Shown piece by piece: positions 1 through 9,813 of a stretch of 64,000 nucleotides of DNA. The DNA comes from Bathynomus jamesi. Its lineage: Eukaryota; Arthropoda; Malacostraca; Isopoda; Cirolanidae. The notes under the pieces are model-generated. The model saw only the letters and a program-made list of their open reading frames with translations. It had not been told where the DNA came from and did not search any database. A program made the translations under genes and the position numbers. The stretch's first letter is position 1; each line of letters starts with the position of its first letter. The stretch lies in assembly GCA_023014485.1 (NCBI GenBank), contig JAJOZX010009054.1, positions 62,001 to 126,000 on the forward strand. The letters are read 5' to 3'.

Positions 1-123
1 GGATCTCAAATCCGTAAGTTTTAATTTTAGCCTAACTTGGGCTGTAGGTAGAACTGGCCCTTTAGAATTTGGCCGTTCACGGCTCAGCTGTGATTTTGAA
101 CCCAACAAATAAATAAAATAACA
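1..123 (+). repeat. BEL-1 5' LTR, partial (3' end only)
   Basis: The sequence is the same as the end of the 3' LTR at 6704-6826 and finishes with the expected CA. About 480 bases of this LTR lie to the left of the window. The PBS-like sequence starts directly after it. Confidence 0.93.
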
Positions 124-873
124 TGGTCCTTCAGAACCGGATTCTACCCCAAGACTGAGTCAGTGACTATTTTTCGGCAAAGTTCTGATTGTGCAAATTG
201 TAGCCCAAGTTAGGCCTAGACGGGTTGATTATTGAATTAAGGTCCCAGGGTAAAAAGTTTGGTCGCCCAATTGCGAAACTTGGCCAGTCGTCTGTCGTTG
301 TTTTGGCCTACATTTTACCGGTTTGGTTAATTTTGGGTTATTATTGAATTAAGGTCCCAGGGTAGAAAGTTTGGTCGCCCAATTGCTAAACTTGGCCAGT
401 CGTCTGTCGTCGTTTTGGCCTACATTTTACCGGTTTGGTTAATTTTGGGTTATTATTGAATTAAGGTCCCAGGGTAGAAAGTTTGGTTGCCCAATTGCGA
501 AACTTGGCCAGTCGTCTGTCGTTGTTTTGGCCTACATTTTACCGGTTTGGTTAATTTTGGGTTATTATTGAATTAAGGTCCCAGGGTAGAAAGTTTGGTT
601 GCCCAATTGCGAAACTTGGCCACTTGTCTGTCGTTGTTTTTGGCCTACATTTACCAGTTTGATTAATTTGGTTTATTATTCGTAGGCGAAGGTTGCAGAC
701 CAGTGCGCCAGTTACTTGGGTGGAAAATTTGATATTCCATACTGGTGTTGGTTAGTACCCCACCTAGCAATTCAGTTTATTTGAAAGTAAAATTTGCGTT
801 TGATCAGTTTAGTTAAGTATTTCTGCCAATTCAGCTCATTTGGTATTGAGCCCAATTGTTGTTTGCATTGAAG
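124..873 (+). other. BEL-1 untranslated leader with primer-binding-site-like sequence
   Basis: The leader separates the 5' LTR from the gag start. Its first bases, TGGTCCTTCAGAACCGG, begin with TGG directly after the LTR, as a tRNA primer-binding site should; I did not assign the tRNA. The BEL-2 and BEL-3 leaders have TGGTCCTTCGAACCGG at the same place, so BEL-1 carries one extra base. A 112-bp tandem array fills the middle. Confidence 0.7.
229..676 (+). repeat. Four tandem copies of a 112-bp unit in the BEL-1 leader
   Basis: Units begin with TTATTGAATTAAGGTCCC at 229, 341, 453 and 565, a regular 112-bp period. The copies differ at a few positions; the last is the most divergent. BEL-2 (about 34940-35060) and BEL-3 have a single copy at this place, so the expansion is specific to the BEL-1 lineage. 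Confidence 0.93.
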
Positions 874-1491
874 ATGAGTGCATCTGAATTGAACAAATTT
901 ATAAAAAGGAGAAGCGCCTACAAAAGTCTAATTACAAAGGTCATTGCCACTATAGATTCTGCCATAGAGCAAGAGGATTTACGCTTAGTGACTGCGCAGC
1001 TTTCCATATTAGAAACTAAAAAGGTTGCTCTAAGTGAGGTAAATGTTAAAATTGAAACTCTTATAGAAGAGGATGAAACAGAAAATAACATAATTTACTT
1101 TGAAGAGATTATTGATGATATAATTAAAGTAGGCCTCCGAGCAAAAGAGTTTAGCAGCTCAGTACAGTTAGAGACCATGTCTAATAATGAAACACAACAC
1201 TCAACAAATGATGTTTGTGAAGTTAAGGTTACCAGATCTGTAGTTCAATTACCGAGGCTTGTACTCAAAACATTTTCTGGGAGTATTCAGGAATGGCAAG
1301 GATGGGCAGACAGTTTTCAATCAGCAGTTCATTCTAGTCAAGTGTTAAGTGCCGTGGAGAAGTTTAATTATTTGCGGTCCCTCTTGGAAGGGGAGGCAGC
1401 AAAGACTATAGCAGGATTAGCATTAACAGAGGCTAATTATAATGTGGCTTGGGATATATTAAAGAAACGGTTTGGTAAGCCAGAGATCTAA
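874..1491 (+). pseudogene. gag: BEL-1 gag, N-terminal part (DUF1759-like)
   Basis: The start is the ATG at 874 (MSASELNKF); the open frame extends slightly upstream without an ATG. An N-terminal helical region is followed by a DUF1759-type gag domain with the motifs LPRLVLKTFSG, EWQGWADSFQ, KFNYLRSLLEG and AWDILKKRFG. The frame ends at 1491 because BEL-1 lacks one T that BEL-2 and BEL-3 have (GAGATCTAATT against GAGATCTTAATT). An extra A about 45 bases further on restores the original frame, so only a short stretch is misread, but that stretch contains the stop. Gag assembles the particle that packages element RNA. Confidence 0.88.
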
Positions 1492-1608
1492 TTAAAAGCC
1501 ACCTCCGTGCACTTTTAGCTATACCTCCTGTTAAATAATCCTAATAGTGTCAAGGAGTTACGGCAGTTATATGATGAATTTGAAATTAGAACTAGGTCCC
1601 TGGACAAC

Positions 1609-3249
1609 TTGGGTGTAGGAATGGAAAGGTATGGTATAATGTTGGTTCCTACACTGGAGTCTAAATTGCCTAGCTCAATTTTGCTTGAATTAAGTAGGGG
1701 ACACTCTGCAGAACATGTGTACTTCCCCCTTCAGCAGATGTTAAGTCTTTTAGGCACAGAATTAGCAAGACGAGAGGGAGTTGAGTTTGCACAGTGGGAT
1801 GGTAAACAAGGGGACAAAGGCAGGCACAGCACCAAAGTTTCCACAAAAAGGAATAGCCCAGGTACAGTGTCAGCTCTACATGCATCCTCTGAGAATAAAT
1901 TAAAGGGAATCAAGGAATGCATATTTTGCGAAGGCAACCACAAGTCATATAAATGTGAGGTGGCTGAGGCTTTACCCCTTGAGGAGAGAAAGGACAGGGT
2001 AACTAAGTCCACAGCATGTTTTAAATGTTTTTTGAAAGGTCATAGAGCAAGGTTTTGTAAGTTTAAAATTTTGTGCAAAAAATGTCATGGTAGGCATCAG
2101 CCATTATTGTGTGAAAACACTCCTAGTAGGCCTACCCCAGAAGTAGAGACATCAGTGGCACATGCCACTGCTATGCAAGGGAGTAAAAGTAAAGGGGGAT
2201 TATTGCAAACAACTGCAGCCTTATTAATTGGGAATGAGGGAGAAGCTACTGTAAGAGTGTTGTTTGATAGTGGTAGCCAGTGTAGTTTTACTAAGACCAG
2301 AATTTCCAGAAAATTGAAGTTTAAAGAACTTAAGAGGGAAAATTTAAGAATTTCTGGGTTTGGGGGTTCCGTTCAAAACCGAACCAAATTTAAGAAGGTA
2401 GAAGTTTTGGTTAAGGGGTTGTTACCGCAAAGTCCCACTATCAAGGTCCAAGCTGTAGAGATTGAGAAACTTTGTGCTCCAGTCACTACTTGTTTAGATA
2501 TGGCATGTGTCCAAGAATTGCAAGTTAAAGGAATTAATTTGGGCAATAATACGTTTGAAGGAACAGAAGATATTAGTCTTTTGATTGGAGCTGACTATTA
2601 TTGGGACTTCATCACTGGTAATATTGTCCGTACTTCTCAAGGCCCAGTAGCTATTGAAAGTAAGCTAGGCTGGATGCTACATGGTAGCTATTGCAATGAA
2701 ATGGAAATTAAGGCTCTTTTTGTTAAGATTGAGGAGAACAGCCATGGTTTGGAAAGGCATTTGAAAGCGTTTTGGGAACTTGAATCCATTGGCATAAAGG
2801 ACAAACAGTCAAGTACAGTGAACAATGATGTTTTAGAGCAATTTGAAAAACGGATTGGGTTTAGAGATGGTTGCTATGAAGTTGGCCTACCATGGAAGGA
2901 TTCTTGCAAACCCGGTTCAAACCTTCAGCTAGCTAATCAGAGGTTGGAGACTTCATTGTACAGGCTAAGAAAAAATGAGGAGTTGTTAATTGAATACAAT
3001 GAGGCCATCCTAAGTTATGTAAGGGAGGGCTATGCTGAAAGGGTGCAAGGTGAGCTGGTGAGCCAGGAGGCACATTATCTGCCACACCATGCAGTGGTAC
3101 GGCGAGACAAAACTACCACCAAACTGAGGGTAGTTTTTGATGGCTCAGCCAAGGACAAAGGTGGTGTGTCCTTGAATGACTGTTTGGATGCTGGGCCAAA
3201 TTTAAATGCAGATTTATTTTCCTTGTTACTGAGATTCAGGTTTGGTTGA
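1609..3249 (+). pseudogene. pol: BEL-1 gag C-terminus, zinc knuckles, protease and start of RT
   Basis: This segment is in the same frame as gag. It contains a rest of the gag domain, then cysteine/histidine zinc knuckles ([41 protein letters not shown]), then an aspartic protease with the active-site motif [11 protein letters not shown] (DUF1758 type). The start of reverse transcriptase follows ([19 protein letters not shown]). The frame ends at a single in-frame TGA at 3247-3249, beyond which the RT continues in the same frame. BEL-2 and BEL-3 do not have the TGA at this place but carry a small insertion there. Confidence 0.88.
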
Positions 3250-3897
3250 GTAGCATTGACTGCAGATGTGAAGCAAGCCTTTTTGAGGATAAAGTTAAAA
3301 CCAGAGGACAGAGATGCAGTAAGGTATCTGTGGGTGGATACGAAAGACTTGTTGGAAAATGAACCTAAGGTTCAAGCATATAGAATGAAGTCAGTGTTGT
3401 TCGGCCTCAGCTCTAGTCCATTTCTGTTGGCAGCTACTATGCAGTACCATTTTAAGAAATATTCTGAAGTCTATCCTAACACTATTGAACACATAAGGAA
3501 AAATTTTTATGTTGATGATTTGCTATGTTCCGTGGATAATACAGAAATGGCTAAACAGATATTCATGGAGGCTAGAGCTATAATGAGGGAGGCTGGCATG
3601 GAGCTCAGAAAATGGCAGACCAATCATTCGCAATTACAAGAGTTTATGAGTCATTCCTCTGTAGTACCTGATGCAGCAGAAAGTATTGAGGATTCTGGTA
3701 TTAAGGAGTTGTGGGCAATAGACGCAAAGGTGCTAGGCATTGTTTGGCAGCAAGATGATGATTTGTTTACCTTCAATGGGAAATCTTTAGTAGAGCTGGC
3801 TGAGAATGAGACAAGGTGGACAAAACGTACAGCTCTTAGTTTGGCTTCAAAGGTCTTTGATCCTCTTGGATTCCTGGCTCCATTTGTGATAAAGTAA
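3250..3897 (+). pseudogene. pol: BEL-1 reverse transcriptase core
   Basis: This is the RT palm in the same frame as the preceding segment. It has motif A (LTADVKQAFLRI), MKSVLFGLSSSPFLLAAT, and the catalytic YVDDLL motif, followed by the connecting region annotated as peptidase A17 in BEL elements (WTKRTALSLASKVFDPLGF). It ends at an in-frame TAA at 3895-3897; the coding sense carries on directly (KIWFQSLWEIGLGWD). The same TAA at the same place occurs in BEL-2 and BEL-3, so that stop is older than the split between these copies. Confidence 0.87.
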
Positions 3898-5025
3898 AAA
3901 ATTTGGTTTCAGAGCCTCTGGGAAATTGGACTTGGTTGGGACCAAGAGTTATCTGATCATATGGTGGTAAGGTGGAAATATTGGTTCAAAGAATTGGCAC
4001 ATCTTGGAGACATTGAAATCCCAAGATGGTACTTTGGAGAGTTGAACAATAGTCCAGACAATTTGGAGCTGCACATCTTTTGTGATGCAAGTGAGGAAGC
4101 CTATGCAACTTGTATTTATATAAGAGGCGCATTGCAAGAGGAAGTAAGTTGCAGGTTGGTTGCTGCAAAGAGCAGAGTAGCACCTTTGAAAAGGCTTTCT
4201 GTTCCAAGGTTGGAATTGATGGGTGCAGTTATTGCTAGTCGGCTTGCAGTTATAGTGCAAAAGTCTTTGGCCCTCTCTGAAATTCCAAACTATTATTGGA
4301 CAGACTCCACTATAGTTTGGCACTGGTTAAGAAGCCAGGCAAGGAAATGGAAACCATTTGTTGCCAATAGGGTGGAGGAAATTCAAGCGCGCACAGATCC
4401 CAAGCAATGGAAGCATTGTCCAGGCACCCAAAACCCCGCTGATTTACCAACACGAGGAATTTCAGTGAAAGATCTTGCACAGTCAAGTTTGTGGTGGAAT
4501 GGGCCAGAGTGGCTAAAACCTGGAAGTGAAAACTGGCCTTCTAATCAGCCTATTGTAGGAGAATGCCAGGCTGAAGAAGCATGGGTGAGTGAGGTGAGAA
4601 AATGCGCTGTGAACAGTTGTCAAGTTATGCAGCAGGACCCCATATTGAGGCTTGAGGACATTAGCAGTCTGAAAAGATTGTTAAGAGTGACAGCATGGGT
4701 ATATAGATTTACCAACAACATTAAGGGAGAAACAAGAAGGGAAGGAATTCTGAACAGTAATGAGATTCAGCAAGCCAGGAAATACTGGGTGGTATATATG
4801 CAGAAGGAAAAATTTGGTGAAGAGAGAGAATTGCTCACCAGCCATCCATTACAGGTTCTACCAACACATTCTGCGCTCAAGGGTTTGGATGTGTTTTTGG
4901 ATCATGATTTATTGAGAGTAGGAGGTAGACTACAGTTTTCTGGGCTTCCAGAGGAGAAAAGACATCCAATTTTGCTACCTTCTGGGGCACTTTGTGGACT
5001 TTTTGATCCTGGATACTCACCATAA
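3898..5025 (+). pseudogene. pol: BEL-1 RNase H domain and linker
   Basis: This is the same frame after the shared TAA. It contains the RNase H-like core (LHIFCDASEEAYATCIYIR, SVPRLELMGAV, YYWTDSTIVWHWL, CPGTQNPADLPTRGI) and the linker to the H2C2 zinc finger. RNase H removes the RNA strand during reverse transcription. The frame is lost near 4985: BEL-3 has GGGGGGCAC where BEL-1 has GGGGCAC, a two-base loss in a G run, so the integrase is read in another frame. Confidence 0.87.
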
Positions 5026-6280
5026 GCTGTTACATGCTGGAGTTAGAGAAGTGATAATAGAGATCAGACAACAGTTTTGGATTCCCAAAATTAGACAAGT
5101 AGTAAAAAAGGTCGTGCATAAATGTGTGGTTTGCAAGCGTTGGAGTGCAAAGCCTTATTATGAAAAGGTGGCTCCACTTCCAAGAGAACGGTGTGTCTAT
5201 ACTGCCCCATTTGATGTAGTGGGAGTAGACTTTGCAGGGCCAGTCTATGTGTATGAGCGAGGGGAGTCTAACAAAGGTTATATATGTCTTTTCACCTGTG
5301 CTACCACCAGAGCAATCCATTTGGAGTTTGTAAGCAACTTAAGTAGTGATGTATTTCTTTTGGCCTTTAAAAGGTTTGTGAACAGAAGGGGTTTCACAAA
5401 TAAAATCATATCGGATAATGCAAAAACCTTCAAAAAGGCCGCAAAGGAACTCCAAGAAATTTGGTCCTTGCTAAAAGAGGAAGGATTCCAATCCTACTTT
5501 TCACACCAAGGGGTACAGTGGGAGTTTATTGTTGAGAGAGCACCATGGTGGGGAGGATTTTGGGAAAGGCTAGTGAGAAGTGTAAAGTGTCCATTAAAGA
5601 AACTTTTAGCTAATGCTCATTTGAGCAAAGAAGAATTCTGCACTGTTTTATGTGAAGTAGAAGCAATGGTGAACAGTAGGCCTATCACTTTTGTTTACAA
5701 CAGTATGCAGGATGCAGAGCCATTGACACCAAATCATTTTCTTTGTGGTAAACGATTAACATCAAGCCCCAGTGTGCCAGAAGACTTGCAGCCTATCCAG
5801 AGCACTCAAGGAGAGTTAACCAGACGGTTCAGGTACCTTGAAGAGCTACAATATCAGTTGTGGAAGAGGTGGCAGATGGAATACTTGCCAGAACTCAATT
5901 ATTACCCATCAGGCAAGGTAAAGGGCTCCAATGCAAATTGTATCAAGGTGGGAGAAGTGGTAATGATTGGGGATGAAAGACCAAGGCAATGCTGGAAGCT
6001 TGGCATAATTGAAGAGTTGTTTGTTGGCAAAGACAATTTAGTTAGGTCTGCACTGGTAAAGACTTCAGGAGGAAAGTTAAAGAGACCTATACAAAAACTC
6101 TATGCTTTAGAAATCAGCAAAAACACAGATAGTCAAGATGAAACATTTGAGTTCCAGCCTCATGGAGAAGGCTTGGCTAACCTTGCAGAAGGTAATGACA
6201 ACAATGCCTCTTCGGTGGGGAGTGTTAGAAAATCTAGAAGAGGAAGAACCATTGTTGTCCCAAGGCGATATGATGACTAA
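4994..6280 (+). pseudogene. pol: BEL-1 integrase and C-terminal domain, running into the 3' LTR
   Basis: After the G-run frameshift the polyprotein is open to 6280. It has an H2C2 zinc finger (HHKLLHAG ... CVVCKRW), then the integrase core with the likely catalytic acids in VVGVDFAGP, KIISDNAKTF and WGGFWERLV, then a DUF5641-type C-terminal domain (WQMEYLPEL, VGEVVMIGDERPRQCWKLG). The last residues (RKSRRGRTIVVPRRYDD) are encoded by the first 58 bases of the 3' LTR. The integrase part itself has no visible internal stop; it is cut off from an initiation site only by the upstream lesions. Confidence 0.87.
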
Positions 6281-6826
6281 GCTGATTGATGCAGCATTGC
6301 TTGTATATATTAAGTTAAGGTGTATATATATCCATCTCATAATTGTAAGGTTAGTGAAAAATTAACTTAATTTAGAGCTAGCATTTTTGAGCTCTTGTGG
6401 CATCATTGTTTGGTCACACTGTTGGCATCATTTTGGGGCGCTGCGCGTTCTTTCTACTCGTTTGTGGGATGTCGTACGTACAGGGTGTGGTCGGTTAGAG
6501 AGGTCTCTTGCAATTCAGTTTGGTTGTTTAGATACAAGATTGTTGCATCGTGCAATAGTCCAGGTTGCGTTGTTGTTGCAAGGTTGAGAAAGAAGACCAT
6601 AAATAGTACCCCTTTTGTTTATATTAAATTCATGTAACAAAGGTCTAAGGTAGGCCCGCATCGAGTCAGCAACCCTGAGGTTACAGTGAGGTAGGACCTA
6701 ATAGGATCTCAAATCCGTAAGTTTTAATTTTAGCCTAACTTGGGCTGTAGGTAGAACTGGCCCTTTAGAATTTGGCCGTTCACGGCTCAGCTGTGATTTT
6801 GAACCCAACAAATAAATAAAATAACA
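6223..6826 (+). repeat. BEL-1 3' LTR (604 bp)
   Basis: It starts TGTTAGAAAATC and ends AAAATAACA, so it has the TG...CA ends of an LTR. Its last 123 bases equal positions 1-123. Related LTRs lie at 7678-8488 (minus), 21406-34834 (split), 39475-40080, 42297-42902 (minus) and 47572-48239 (minus). The first 58 bases also encode the end of pol. Confidence 0.93.
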
Positions 6827-7218
6827 GGTATGTCTTCGTTATAGGGCACAGGTCGAATGGCGGATGGAACATTAGGATACTTGAGGGTCCATTTTTTCTT
6901 CTTACTAATTCCACGTAATGGCGGAACCATGCAGAATAAACAGTCATCCACGTGGTTACTTTGTTCCCTCCACACGACGGGGATGCCGAAGCCCATTGAC
7001 CTCGGTTTCCCATTGTACCACTCAAGTAATGTAGTTGCACATGTAATGCAGCATATATGCGGCGCCCACGTTTTGTCCTGATCTCCTAATTTGCACTTAA
7101 AATAAAGGTGGTACGCTTTCTTGATGGCAGGTGTTAACGTCTTCTTTTGCGATTTTAATGTTACTTTTCCGCAAATATAGCAAAAGTTATTTGAGTCATT
7201 AACGCATTTACGTGGCAT
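6827..7218 (-). pseudogene. N-terminal fragment of an uncharacterised transposase-like gene, cut by BEL-1
   Basis: Starting at the ATG at 7218 (MPRKCVNDSNNFCYICGK) the frame encodes cysteine pairs FCYICGK, HICCITC and DCLFCM, with VVWREQSNH and PSAIRPVPYN further on. It matches, motif for motif, the N-terminus of the protein at 10188-11866 (FCFVCGQ, HICCAQC, VPMVWREPKNH, DCYFCLTK, SAMKPVPHD). The homology stops at 6826/6827, the edge of the BEL-1 LTR; the last residues of the open frame are LTR sequence. The rest of the gene should lie left of the window. The cysteine pairs suggest zinc binding. Confidence 0.72.
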
Positions 7219-7677
7219 TTTGCTTATAACGTCAATGAAACTGATCGCAAGATTACGATTTAACACGCACTACACTATATGTCATGAACTAACCACAGGT
7301 GCAAATTACAAGGAAACACTACAAAAGCACTATGTCAAAATGTGAAATAACGTGTCACCACAACAAGCGTCACTCTAGAACTGAGCTAAAGGGATTTACG
7401 ATGTACTCAAGATGGCGCCAGACAACGAGGTTGCCAAACGAGCACATTCTACAATGTTGGCATATGTTATGCTTCAATGATATATTCATTTCAATTGGGA
7501 AATAATGAAAACAGGGCACCCGTGTATCTTCTAAACGCGAACCAATCATGCAAAATGAAGGCCATTTTCGGATTCAGCGACGTCGAATTACTAAAGAAAT
7601 GATGGTTTCATCGAAGATACATTTTGGCTGTTGATTAGTGTTATCATACTGTACGTTTTGAATAATGACTTGGACAT
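7219..7677. other. Unassigned sequence upstream of the transposase fragment
   Basis: This stretch lies 5' of the minus-strand fragment and before the next BEL LTR. I see no convincing coding frame, terminal repeat or RNA gene. It may be the 5' flank or terminal part of the element that carried the fragment. Confidence 0.4.
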
Positions 7678-8488
7678 TGTTGTTTTATTTTATTTGTCTT
7701 GATTGGGTTCAAAATCCCAGATGAGCCCTGAACGGCCAAGCTCTGAGGGGCTACTTCAACCTACAGCCCAAGTTAAGCTAGTCTAAACAAACTTACGGAC
7801 TTGTAGGTCCTATTAGGTCCCACTTCACGGTTGCTGACTCGATGTGGGCCTACCTTAGGACTCAGCTGCATAAAATTAAGAAAAAAAGCAAAAGGGGCAC
7901 TATTTATGGTCTTCTTTCTAAACCTTGCAACAACAACAACAACAACAACACAATCTACACCATTGCACGATGCAACAATCGTGTATCTAAACAACCAAAC
8001 TGAATTTCAAGAGAGCTCTCCATAACGGGGGTGGGCAACCCTTGGCACGCGTGCCAAACGTGGCACGCCAACGACTTTTTTCCGGCACGCGATTCCCCGG
8101 GCTCACCTTAAAAAAAATTGAAATAAATAAATATCCAAATTCTTCGCTGAGTTTTATATTTTAACTTAATGTTTTCTGCTAAAAAATGGTAAAGATTAAC
8201 TTTTGCATCAAAGATTTGACGATTTTGGCACGCTCACTTAAAAAGGTTGCCCACCCCTGCTCTATAAGCTCACTCCCTGTAAGTGCTGCATTCAACAAAC
8301 GAGTAGAAAGGACGCGCCAGTGCCCCAAAAAAATGATGCGACAAGAGTGCCCAAGCAATGATGCCACAAGAGCCCAAAAATGCTATTTCTAAATTAAGTG
8401 AATTTTTCACTAACCTTACAATTATGAGATGGATATATATACACTTTAACTTAATATATACAAGGAATGCTGCATGAATCAGCTTCGT
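7678..8488 (-). repeat. BEL LTR on the minus strand, 5' end missing, split by a MITE
   Basis: Read on the minus strand it matches the BEL LTR: it ends ...AAATAAAACAACA at 7678 and includes the conserved parts GGTCCTATTAGG, GGGGCACTATTTATGG and CTAGCTC-type regions. The LTR start (about 60 bases) is replaced at 8489 by the end of a hAT element. A 234-bp MITE with its target duplication interrupts it at 8026-8259. No internal BEL sequence adjoins it, so it is probably a solo LTR. Confidence 0.85.
8026..8259. mobile_element. hAT-like MITE (234 bp)
   Basis: The ends are inverted repeats: GGGGGTGGGCAACC on the left and GGTTGCCCACCCCTG on the right. The flanks are CTCCATAA (8018-8025) and CTCTATAA (8260-8267), an 8-bp target duplication with one mismatch. 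An 8-bp duplication with CAGGGGTGGGCAA-type ends fits non-autonomous hAT elements. It sits inside the BEL LTR and has no coding capacity. Confidence 0.85.
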
Positions 8489-8610
8489 CAGGGCCATTCC
8501 CTGGCATAAGCAGACTAAGCGGCCGCTTAGGGCCCCGCTGCTACTAGGGGGCCCCTAGACAGGCTCCCAGGTCATAGCTCAGTGGGCAAGAATAGGAATA
8601 TAGTTGAAGT

Positions 8611-8642
8611 TATTATTATTATTGTTATTATTATTATTATCC

Positions 8643-8674
<32 letters not shown>
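8611..8674. repeat. (TTA)n microsatellite
   Basis: An imperfect TTA/ATT trinucleotide run with single interruptions lies inside the 5' non-coding part of the hAT relic. Confidence 0.95.
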
Positions 8675-8817
8675 GTCGTATTAATTAAAGTTTTTGTATG
8701 AGACAAATGTGATAAAACGGAGACAAACGAAACGTTTTGGTCGTTATGTGTAAATAACTATTGTGAGATCTTATTTCTATATTATTTAACTTTATTCTCT
8801 GAACTCTGAATCTTGTA

Positions 8818-9813
8818 GTGGCTGATGCAGCTAAAGCTTCCACAGATGCTATCAGCTTCTTTGGTAACGTACAAAAATTGTACAACTTTTTTGCAGCAGC
8901 TACACAGAGATGGATAATCCTAAAGAAGCACGTGAAAATAACACTCAAGTCTCGGAGTGAAACCAGGTGGGAGAGCCGGCTTAAGAGCATTGAGTCTGTG
9001 CGATACCAGAGCCACAACATCAGAGAAGCCCTGTTGGAAGTCAGAAACAATGCCGCAGATGCCATAGCCAGGACTGAATCACAAGCACTTGCAGAGGAGG
9101 TAGGGTCTTATCGCTTTCAGATTTGCACAGTAGTATGGTATGACATTCTTCATGCAGTTAACCATGTGAGCAAACTTCTGCAGTCTCCTACAATGCAGTT
9201 TGATGTGGCAGTCAACCTCCTCACAAAAACAAAAGACTCACTCACCAGCTACAGAAACACAGGTTTTGTTGCAGTACAAATCGTAGCTAGGGACATGTGT
9301 GAGGAAATGAATGTGGAGACTGTGCTGAAGGAGAAGAGGCTCAGATCCACAAAAAAGCACTTTGCTTAAGAAGATCCTGACGAACCATTAAAGAGGCTGG
9401 AAGTCAAATTTTTCAATGTGGTGGTCGATTGTGCCATCGGGTCAATAAATGAGAGATTCAAAACATTAGATGATGTGAGGGACATATTTGGGGTTCTCCT
9501 AAACTTCACCACAATGAACAAGGAAGACGTGTCCTGCAAGTGTGAAAAGCTCTCTAAGATACTGAGCTCTGGAGCTGACTCTGACATTGATGGAAGAGAA
9601 CTGGCCCTCGAAATTAAGAACTTGCCGACTTTACCTTCACACAACATGACTGCATTGGAGCTTCTCTCCTTCATTCATCAGAAGCAACTGGATGAACTAT
9701 ACCCCAATCTCTGGGTTGCCCTAAGAATTGCCTGCACTCTACCTGTGACAGTAGCGTCAGCCGAGAGGAGCTTCACTAAGATGAAGCTAATCAAGAACTA
9801 CCTCAGATTATCA
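8818..9813 (+). pseudogene. hAT transposase, C-terminal half (ZMYM1-like type)
   Basis: The frame encodes ADAAKASTDAISFFGNVQKL, SETRWESRLKSIE and EVGSYRFQI, then after an in-frame TAA at 9367-9369 continues in the same frame to the dimerisation region (PNLWVALRIACTLPVTVASA followed by ERSFTKMKLIKNYLR). It is homologous along its length to the hAT at 23491-24650. The ERSF motif carries the usual third catalytic acid of hAT transposases. The N-terminal half with the zinc finger is missing. The reading frame is cut at 9814 by a transposon and resumes at 12376. Confidence 0.83.

Larger units (their letters stand above)
1..6826 (+). mobile_element. BEL/Pao LTR retrotransposon BEL-1, nearly full length
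   Basis: The element runs from inside its 5' LTR (cut by the window start) to the end of its 3' LTR. The last 123 bases of the two LTRs (1-123 and 6704-6826) look identical by eye, which argues for recent insertion. The order LTR, leader, gag, zinc knuckles, aspartic protease, reverse transcriptase, RNase H, H2C2 zinc finger, integrase, C-terminal domain, LTR is the BEL/Pao order. The coding frame is broken by a compensated indel pair in gag, two in-frame stops in pol and a frameshift near 4985, so this copy cannot make the polyprotein itself. It is inserted into a minus-strand transposase-like gene that restarts at 6827. Confidence 0.93.

Noticed and set aside
1731..2012. Minus-strand frames opposite BEL gag (also 36882-37163)
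   Set aside because: They are shadows of the zinc-knuckle coding region and are conserved only because the sense strand is.
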